From Pseudomonas sp. PDNC002 (GTDB taxonomy: Bacteria; Pseudomonadota; Gammaproteobacteria; Pseudomonadales; Pseudomonadaceae): a stretch of 64,000 bases of DNA. The translations under genes were made by a program, and so were the position numbers. The notes beneath the pieces are model-generated. The model worked only from the letters and a program-made list of their open reading frames with translations. It had not been told where the DNA came from and did not search any database. The stretch is from the NCBI RefSeq assembly GCF_016919445.1, contig NZ_CP070356.1:999501-1063500 (forward strand). Reading direction: 5' to 3'. Numbering within the stretch: the first letter of the stretch is position 1; each line of letters begins with the position of its first letter. Positions 58,663 through 64,000 of this stretch are shown here, piece after piece.

Positions 58663-58799
58663 CCTTGCGTGAAAGCAAGGTAGGAAATCATTACTACGCC
58701 TAAACTTTTCACACGCGGGTTTGCCCCCGTGACCCACCGTCGAGCGGCCAAGTGCTTTTAAGCAGTCTGGTCGCTCCCTGAGTGCCCGGAGCCCAGACC
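58663..58799 (+). promoter_or_regulatory. Multi-hairpin 5' leader with mutually exclusive RBS-sequestering fold
   Basis: Three hairpins can form in order: CCTTGC/GCAAGG (58663-58680, which may precede the transcript), CACGCGGG/CCCCCGTG (58712-58731) and GAGCGGCCA/TGGTCGCTC (58742-58750 with 58768-58776, inner TGCT/AGCA). Alternatively, GTCTGG (58765-58770) pairs with CCAGAC (58793-58798), and CTCC (58774-58777) pairs with GGAG (58788-58791), the ribosome binding site of the antiporter gene. Bases 58768-58776 cannot do both, so the leader has two competing states. Confidence 0.5.
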
Positions 58800-60503
58800 A
58801 TGCATCACACCCCGTTACTGACCACCCTCGCCGTCGGCTTCGTGCTGGCCTTCGTCCTCGGCGCCCTGGCCAACCGCCTGCGTATCTCGCCGCTGGTGGG
58901 CTACCTGCTCGCCGGCGTGCTGGCCGGCCCCTTCACCCCCGGTTACGTCGCCGACCAGGCGCTCTCCGTGGAGATCGCCGAACTGGGCGTGATCCTGCTG
59001 ATGTTCGGCGTCGGCCTGCACTTCTCGCTCAAGGACCTCTTGTCGGTGAAAGCCATCGCCATCCCCGGCGCGGTGGTGCAGATCGGCGTCGCCACCCTGC
59101 TCGGCCTGGGACTGGCCTGGATGATGGGCTGGAACTTCGGCGGCGGCCTGGTCTTCGGCCTGGCTCTGTCGGTGGCCAGTACCGTCGTGCTGCTGCGCGC
59201 ACTGGAGCAGCGCCAGCTGATCGACACCAAGCGCGGCCGCATCGCCATCGGCTGGCTGATCGTCGAGGACCTGGCGATGGTGCTCACTCTGGTCCTGCTG
59301 CCGGCGCTGGCGGGTTCGCTGGGCGGCACCTCCGACGGCAGCGAGGGCGGCGTGCTGATGCCGATCCTGCTGACCCTGGGCAAGGTCGCCGCCTTCGTCG
59401 CGGTGATGATCGTCGGCGGCCGCCGCTTCGTGCCCTGGGTGCTGGAGCGCGTAGCCAAGACCGGCTCGCGCGAGCTATTCACCCTCGCCGTGCTGGCCAT
59501 CGCCCTGGGCATCGCCTACGGCTCGGCGGTTATCTTCGGCGTGTCCTTCGCCCTCGGTGCGTTCTTCGCCGGGATGATCCTCAACGAGTCCGAGCTGAGC
59601 CACGAGGCCGCCGAGAACTCACTGCCGCTGCGCGACGCCTTCGCCGTGCTGTTCTTCGTTTCGGTGGGCATGCTGTTCAACCCGGCGATCCTGATCCAGG
59701 AGCCGCTGCCGGTGCTGGCGACCTTCCTGGTGATCGTCTTCGGCAAGTCGGTGGCGGCCTACGTCATCGTGCGCATGTTCGGCCACCCCAACAGCACTGC
59801 GCTGACCATCGCCGCGAGCCTTGCGCAGATCGGCGAGTTCTCCTTCATCCTGGTCGGCCTGGGCGTGACCCTGAACCTGCTGCCCGAAGCCGGCCGCGAC
59901 CTCGTGCTGGCCGGCGCGATCCTGTCGATCCTGGTCAACCCGCTGCTGTTCATCGCCATCGACCGCCTGCAGGCGCGCCAGGAGCAGAAGGCCGAGAGCG
60001 ACTCAGGCGTGGTCCAGGTGGAACCCCAGGACCTGCCGCCGCCGGTACTGGAGCACAACCACGCCATCCTCATCGGTCATGGCCGCGTCGGTGCGCTGGT
60101 GAGCGAGCGCCTGCGCAAGGACAAGGTTCCGGTGGTGGTGATCGAGGACAAGCGCGAGAAAGCCGCCGAGCTGCGCGAACACGGCCTCTGCGTGGTGGTG
60201 GGCAATGCCGCCAATCCCGATGTACTGACCCAGGCCAATATCACCTCGGCGCGCTGGTTGCTGATCGCCATCCCCAATGGCTTCGAGGCCGGGACGATTT
60301 CCAGCCACGCACGGGCGATCAACCCAAACCTGGACATCATCGCCCGCGCCCACTTCGACGCCGAGGTGGATTACCTGGGGCAGAACGGCGCCAACCTGGT
60401 GATCATGGGCGAGCGGGAAATCGCCCGCGGCATGGTCGAGCGCGTGGAACGCGAGGACACCGCCTCGGCGCCGGGTGACGACCACCTGCCGCAGTCGGCC
60501 TGA
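58800..60503 (+). CDS. CPA2-family K+/H+ antiporter with TrkA-N domain (KefB/YbaL-like)
   Basis: A 567-residue protein. The N-terminal CPA2 membrane domain (about 1-390; RISPLVGYLLAGVLAGPFTP, VASTVVLLRALEQRQL, SLAQIGEFSFILVGLG) is followed by a linker and a cytoplasmic TrkA-N/RCK domain starting HAILIGHGRVGALVSERLRK (about 421-440), which binds a nucleotide. It would export K+ in exchange for H+ under nucleotide or redox control. The ATG at 58800 has GGAG nine bases upstream. The 209-base upstream region can fold over that site. It is the PA5518-type gene, and the YqaA-like gene follows after four bases. Confidence 0.9.
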   Translation: MHHTPLLTTLAVGFVLAFVLGALANRLRISPLVGYLLAGVLAGPFTPGYVADQALSVEIAELGVILLMFGVGLHFSLKDLLSVKAIAIPGAVVQIGVATLLGLGLAWMMGWNFGGGLVFGLALSVASTVVLLRALEQRQLIDTKRGRIAIGWLIVEDLAMVLTLVLLPALAGSLGGTSDGSEGGVLMPILLTLGKVAAFVAVMIVGGRRFVPWVLERVAKTGSRELFTLAVLAIALGIAYGSAVIFGVSFALGAFFAGMILNESELSHEAAENSLPLRDAFAVLFFVSVGMLFNPAILIQEPLPVLATFLVIVFGKSVAAYVIVRMFGHPNSTALTIAASLAQIGEFSFILVGLGVTLNLLPEAGRDLVLAGAILSILVNPLLFIAIDRLQARQEQKAESDSGVVQVEPQDLPPPVLEHNHAILIGHGRVGALVSERLRKDKVPVVVIEDKREKAAELREHGLCVVVGNAANPDVLTQANITSARWLLIAIPNGFEAGTISSHARAINPNLDIIARAHFDAEVDYLGQNGANLVIMGEREIARGMVERVEREDTASAPGDDHLPQSA

Positions 60504-60507
60504 CGCC

Positions 60508-61092
60508 ATGTTGCGCCGGCTGTACGACTGGACCATGCGCCTGGCTGGGCATCCCCGCGCGGAGCTGGCGCTGGGCGGGGTGACCTTCGCCGAGAGCTCG
60601 TTCTTTCCCATCCCGCCGGATGCGCTGCTGGTGCCAATGGTCCTGGCCAACCGGGCCAAGGCCTGGCGTTACGCGGCAATCTGCATCGTCAGCTCGGTGC
60701 TGGGCGGTATCGCCGGCTACTTCATCGGCCTGCTGCTGTTCGAGACGGTGGGGCAGGCGATCCTGGCCTTCTATGGCCTGCAGGAGAACTTCGCCGAGGT
60801 CGCCGAGCGCTACAACGAGCTCGGCTGGCTGATGGTGCTGCTGGGCGGCGGTTTCACCCCGCTGCCCTACAAGCTGATCACCCTCACCAGCGGGGTGGCC
60901 CAGCTCGATCTGGTGCTGTTCATCGCCCTGAGCGTGGTGGCGCGCACCCTGCGCTTTGCGGCGACCTGCGCTCTGCTGTTCTGGGCGGGGCCCGCGCTGC
61001 GCGAGGCTATCGAGAAACGCCTGGGGCTGGCGTTCGGCCTGCTGACCGCGATGGTGGTGGGTGGGTTGCTGCTGGGCAAGTACATGCTCTGA
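60508..61092 (+). CDS. YqaA/DedA-like (SNARE-associated Golgi-type) membrane protein
   Basis: A 194-residue inner-membrane protein with about four or five hydrophobic segments and the family stretch FAESSFFPIPPDALLVPMVL, then GWLMVLLGGGFTPLPYKLIT. These resemble YqaA/DedA superfamily proteins proposed to move lipids or maintain membrane potential. It starts four bases after the antiporter stop, so the two are cotranscribed and possibly act together in ion homeostasis. It is the PA5517-type gene. Confidence 0.85.
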   Translation: MLRRLYDWTMRLAGHPRAELALGGVTFAESSFFPIPPDALLVPMVLANRAKAWRYAAICIVSSVLGGIAGYFIGLLLFETVGQAILAFYGLQENFAEVAERYNELGWLMVLLGGGFTPLPYKLITLTSGVAQLDLVLFIALSVVARTLRFAATCALLFWAGPALREAIEKRLGLAFGLLTAMVVGGLLLGKYML

Positions 61093-61102
61093 GCCGTTCT
61101 TT

Positions 61103-61126
61103 GTAGCAGCGAGCTTGCTCGCGAAC
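61103..61126. repeat. REP element
   Basis: GTAGCAGCGAGCTTGCTCGCGAAC differs from the copy at 9997-10020 by one base (C for G at the fifth position). It lies 11 bases after the YqaA-like gene and immediately before a CCCTCACCC element, the same order as at 9996-10180. Confidence 0.8.
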
Positions 61127-61145
61127 CGCTTCGTCGCAAGGGCCT

Positions 61146-61286
61146 GCCCTCACCCCAACCCTCTCCCGGAGGGAGAGGGGGCCGTTCGGCATTCTGTGGA
61201 TAACTCGGCGTCAGCCGGCGAGCTTCACTCTGCCCACCCGCTCAGGACAGTCCCCTCTCCCTCTGGGAGAGGGTTAGGGTGAGGGG
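61146..61286. repeat. CCCTCACCC/GGGTGAGGG intergenic element, single unit
   Basis: A complete copy of about 141 bases with left end CCCTCACCCCAACCCTCTCC, core CGGCGTCAGCCGGCGAGCTT and right end GGGAGAGGGTTAGGGTGAGGG. It sits between convergent genes (YqaA-like and pdxY). Confidence 0.82.
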
Positions 61287-61328
61287 AAAGCCCTCGCCCA
61301 GGACTTCCCTTTCAATACCGTAGTCAGC

Positions 61329-62198
61329 TCACCCCAGCTTCATCGCCTCGAACTTCACCCGCGGATGGGCAATGCGGTCCTGGGCGCGCACCAGTTCCAG
61401 CTCGTAGCTGCCGCAGGCCTGGGTCTCCAGCAACACTTCATGCACAGCGGCGGCGCAGAATTCGAAGGCGCTGCGCAGGTCGTCGCCCAACAGCAGGCGG
61501 GCCAGGAACAGGCCCGAGGTCAGATCGCCCACGCCCACCGGCTGACGCGGGAAGGCCAGCAGCGGGCGGCGCAGGTGCCAGGTTTCGTCCAGCGTCACCA
61601 GCAGCATCTCGAACGCATCCGCCGGCTTGCCGGGATAGTTCAGGTGTTTCACCAGGACCGCCTTCGGGCCGCGCACCAACAGGCCACGGGCCATCTCGGC
61701 GCAGTCTTCCAGGGAAGTCGGCTGGCGGTCGCAGAAGCTGTCCAGTTCCAGTTGGTTCGGGCACAGGTAGTCGGCCACCGCGGCGGCCTCGTGGAGCAGG
61801 AATTCGCTGACTTCCGGGGCGACGATGCAGCCCTTCTCCGGATGGCCCATCACCGGGTCGCACAGGTACACGGCACGCGGGTTCACCTCGCGGATCCGGC
61901 GTACCACGTCGAGGATCGAACGGCCCTGCGCCGCACTGCCCAGGTAGCCCGACAGCACTGCGTCGCAATTGCCCAGTTCGCCAATGGCAGCGATTCCGTC
62001 CACCAGCGCGGGAATCTGCTCCGGCGGCAGCACCTGGCCCGTCCAGTGACCATACTGGGTATGGTTGGAGAACTGCACGGTGTTCAGCGGCCAGACGTTC
62101 ACCCCGACGCGGCGCATGGGGAACTCGGCGGCGCTGTTGCCGGCATGGCCGAAGACGACGTGGGACTGGATGGCGAGAACGTGGGGAGTGCGCGGCAT
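61329..62198 (-). CDS. Pyridoxal kinase PdxY
   Basis: A 289-residue ribokinase-superfamily kinase that phosphorylates pyridoxal to PLP in the vitamin B6 salvage pathway. Motifs are the N-terminal [17 protein letters not shown], the mid-domain [16 protein letters not shown], and the anion-hole/active-site [12 protein letters not shown] with the catalytic Asp. The length matches PdxY. PLP is the cofactor of both aminotransferases in this window, though no regulatory link is visible. The ATG at 62198 is used. Confidence 0.93.
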   Translation of the reverse strand: MPRTPHVLAIQSHVVFGHAGNSAAEFPMRRVGVNVWPLNTVQFSNHTQYGHWTGQVLPPEQIPALVDGIAAIGELGNCDAVLSGYLGSAAQGRSILDVVRRIREVNPRAVYLCDPVMGHPEKGCIVAPEVSEFLLHEAAAVADYLCPNQLELDSFCDRQPTSLEDCAEMARGLLVRGPKAVLVKHLNYPGKPADAFEMLLVTLDETWHLRRPLLAFPRQPVGVGDLTSGLFLARLLLGDDLRSAFEFCAAAVHEVLLETQACGSYELELVRAQDRIAHPRVKFEAMKLG

Positions 62199-62318
62199 AA
62201 CGGTGTCCTGCTACAGAATGGCGCAGTATGGAGCGCAATTCACACCCTGTGAACAACCGCCCCTCGCCGCCCGGCGACGGAGTGAGTAAGCTGATGCGCC
62301 GATTCCGAGGAAGCTGAC

Positions 62319-62807
62319 GTGGACCTGGGCAATCTTTTCATCTTCATGCTGGTTATCGCGGCCGCCGCCTGGTGGTGGCGTGCCCACGGCATTCGCGAAC
62401 GCGCGCTGGCCCTGGCCAAGCAGCACTGCGCGCGCGAAGGTGTTGAGTTGCTCGACGACGCCATGGCGCTGCAACGCTTCCGCTTCCAGCGCGACGGCCG
62501 GGGCAACCTGCGTCTGGCTCGCGAGTACGCCTTCGAGTTCACCGCCACCGGCCAGGAACGCTACGCCGGCAGCATCGCGATGTTCGGCCAGCACCTGGGC
62601 CGCGTCGAGCTGGCACTGTTCCGCATGGAACCCGAACCGCGCGCCCCGGTGATGCCGGTCGCCACGTTCCATCCCGTCGTGAACGCCTCGGACGACGAGA
62701 TCGTCGATGCCGTGTTCGATGACGAGCCGGTGCCACGCGCCAAGGCCGAAGTCGTGCGCCTGGACGAATGGCGTCGGGCACACCAGGGCAAGAAGGTCGG
62801 CGACTAG
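62319..62807 (+). CDS. DUF3301 family membrane-anchored protein
   Basis: A 162-residue protein with one N-terminal transmembrane segment (LFIFMLVIAAAAWWW) and a DUF3301 cytoplasmic domain (ALALAKQHCAREGVELLDDA, LQRFRFQRDGRGNLRLAREYAFEFTATG). The function is unknown. The start is a GTG at 62319 with GAGGAA upstream. Its stop codon overlaps the stop of the convergent gene in a shared CTAG. Confidence 0.85.
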   Translation: MDLGNLFIFMLVIAAAAWWWRAHGIRERALALAKQHCAREGVELLDDAMALQRFRFQRDGRGNLRLAREYAFEFTATGQERYAGSIAMFGQHLGRVELALFRMEPEPRAPVMPVATFHPVVNASDDEIVDAVFDDEPVPRAKAEVVRLDEWRRAHQGKKVGD

Positions 62808-63157
62808 AGCTGCGCGCGGATCTTCGCCCAGTCGTCCTGCACCGCCGCCGTCATCGCCTTCCTGAGCAATCGGCAGCGCCCGCGATGCCAGAGTGAACGG
62901 CGCCGCTTCTGATTACGCCGACAGGCCTCGAACAACCAGTCCGGGTCGAAGCCGTCCCACACGCCCGCTGTCGCCCAGGCATTGCTCCAGACCACTGGCG
63001 CCACTTCCAGGCGGTAGATCGCCTCCAGCTCATCGACGGGGAAACCGCTGATCGCCAGGGTCCGGGCGATGGCGGCCAGGCCGCTGTCGTCCAACTCGGT
63101 GTCCAGCCACAGCTCGGACAGCGCCAGCCAGACGGACTCGCGGACCGGGTCGTTCAT
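62804..63157 (-). CDS. DUF7079-like small hypothetical protein
   Basis: A 117-residue cytoplasmic protein beginning MNDPVRESVWLALSELWLDT, with ISGFPVDELEAIYRLEVAPV and an Arg-rich segment (RRNQKRRRSLWHRGR). I associate this pattern with DUF7079, whose function is unknown. The ATG at 63157 overlaps the stop of the upstream hydrolase by 4 bases, and a longer in-frame extension within that gene is not coding. Its stop overlaps that of the DUF3301 gene by 4 bases. Confidence 0.75.
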   Translation of the reverse strand: MNDPVRESVWLALSELWLDTELDDSGLAAIARTLAISGFPVDELEAIYRLEVAPVVWSNAWATAGVWDGFDPDWLFEACRRNQKRRRSLWHRGRCRLLRKAMTAAVQDDWAKIRAQL

Positions 63158-64000
63158 TCGTGGCCCAGCAGGAAGCGCGAGACTCGCTCGGCGCTCTCCT
63201 CGGGAAACTCCTGCATGAAGCAGTGCCCGCCGTCGACGCACTGCCCGCTCACCACCGCATTCGACGCGCACCAGCGCGCCACGGACTTGGGTACGAAGGG
63301 ATAGGTACGCTCGCCGAACAACACCTGGGTCGGCGTTACCACTTTGTTCAGCGATGGCCACAGGCGCTTGGGGAAGGAGCTGAATATCTCCGCTTCGCGG
63401 CTGGGCCGGCATTTCAGCTCGACGCCGGCGTCAGTGCACTTCATGGCGTTCTCCACGTAGGCCCAGAGCGCTGCGTCAGTCCAGCCCTTGAAGATGCCGC
63501 GACCGTGCAGGCCAGCGTAGGCCGCCTCGCGATCCGCCCACTGGCTGCGCCGCGAGCGCGCTTTCTGCACCATGGTGCGGCGCTTGTGCAGCCCGAGCAC
63601 TTCGGAGAGCGCCATCACGCCGATCATCGCCGGAGTGAACAGCACCGGATCGAGCAGCACGGCGCGGCGGAAGAGCTCGGGATGGCGACCCAGGATCAGG
63701 CTGGTGAGCACGCCGCCGAAGCTGTGCCCCGCGGCATAGTGCGGCACGTCGCCGAACAGCCGGCTGCCGGCCTGGAACGCCTCCACCGCCATCTCGGCAT
63801 TGCGGTTCCAGCCATGGAAGCGGCCGCCGTGGTCGCTGTCGCCGTGGCCCTGCACGTCGCACAGCCAGAGGTCGAAATCCTTCGCCAGCACGCGCAGCAT
63901 CGGCTCGTAGGCGCGACCGCAGAAACCGTTGCCGTGCAGGAAGTGCAACAGCGGCTTGCCGCTGGGTTCGCTGCGCCAGCCGCGCAAGGTGAAACCGGCG
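63154..64000 (-). CDS. Alpha/beta-hydrolase fold protein (5' end outside window)
   Basis: At least 282 residues of an alpha/beta hydrolase, open through the right window edge, so the start is missing. The oxyanion-hole motif is HFLHGNGFCGRAYEPML, the nucleophile elbow is AAGHSFGGVLTSL, and the catalytic His is in DGGHCFMQEFPEES near the C-terminus. The family includes esterases, lipases and C-C hydrolases; the substrate cannot be told. It is coupled by a 4-base overlap to the downstream small gene. Confidence 0.85.
   Translation of the reverse strand, partial: AGFTLRGWRSEPSGKPLLHFLHGNGFCGRAYEPMLRVLAKDFDLWLCDVQGHGDSDHGGRFHGWNRNAEMAVEAFQAGSRLFGDVPHYAAGHSFGGVLTSLILGRHPELFRRAVLLDPVLFTPAMIGVMALSEVLGLHKRRTMVQKARSRRSQWADREAAYAGLHGRGIFKGWTDAALWAYVENAMKCTDAGVELKCRPSREAEIFSSFPKRLWPSLNKVVTPTQVLFGERTYPFVPKSVARWCASNAVVSGQCVDGGHCFMQEFPEESAERVSRFLLGHE

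Overview
The window is GC-rich, gene-dense chromosomal DNA of a Pseudomonas, most likely a relative of P. aeruginosa such as the nitroreducens/citronellolis/knackmussii group. The evidence is codon and GC bias, GTAGGAGCG-type REP elements, and gene order. From memory of PAO1, two blocks are syntenic: pycB-pycA-pycR-hexR paralogue-zwf paralogue-U32 protein-GGDEF/EAL-uvrD (about PA5435-PA5443), and the stretch from a CPA2 antiporter through Tim44, GntR, SDR, aminotransferase, glutamylpolyamine synthetase and thioesterase to pdxY (about PA5529 back to PA5516). No tRNA, rRNA, CRISPR array, prophage or transposase gene was seen.

Layout. 0.2-9 kb: a leftward polyamine/diamine catabolic region (DavA-like amidase, aldehyde dehydrogenase, SpuC-like aminotransferase, polyamine-type binding protein, NCS1 permease, HDAC-type acetylpolyamine amidohydrolase) with a divergent LysR regulator. 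10-17 kb: a DUF5924 membrane protein, a thioesterase, YjdM/PhnA, a 990-aa autotransporter, a small lipoprotein and a diheme cytochrome c. 17-25 kb: two-subunit pyruvate carboxylase with its LysR regulator, then a divergent RpiR regulator/glucose-6-phosphate dehydrogenase pair with a HexR-like operator. 25-30 kb: TrhP-like U32 protein, DUF3142 protein and a large lipoprotein. 30-33 kb: an accessory denitrification island (copper nitrite reductase nirK, nirV, YtfE/DnrN) with two candidate ANR/DNR boxes. 33-38 kb: a GGDEF/EAL protein and uvrD. 38-48 kb: a surface-glycan cluster (sulfatase, 2OG-oxygenase, two acyltransferases, methyltransferase, two paralogous glycosyltransferases, sulfotransferase, Wzm/Wzt exporter). 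48-64 kb: two CPA2 antiporters, a Tim44-like protein, a GntR-controlled polyamine-type cluster, thioesterase, YqaA-like protein, pdxY and a truncated alpha/beta hydrolase at the right edge.

The genes combine into amine nitrogen scavenging, anaplerotic and pentose-phosphate carbon control, nitrite respiration with NO protection, and export of a decorated polysaccharide. The intergenic DNA is unusually rich in one repeat family: about 120-145-bp elements ending in CCCTCACCC/GGGTGAGGG that can expand internally into 70-bp tandem arrays. Classic REP inverted pairs also occur. The most original signals are the glycan cluster with matched sulfotransferase and sulfatase, a leader before a K+/H+ antiporter gene that can fold two mutually exclusive ways (one hiding the ribosome binding site), the 70-bp array, and the ANR/DNR-linked nirKV-ytfE island.
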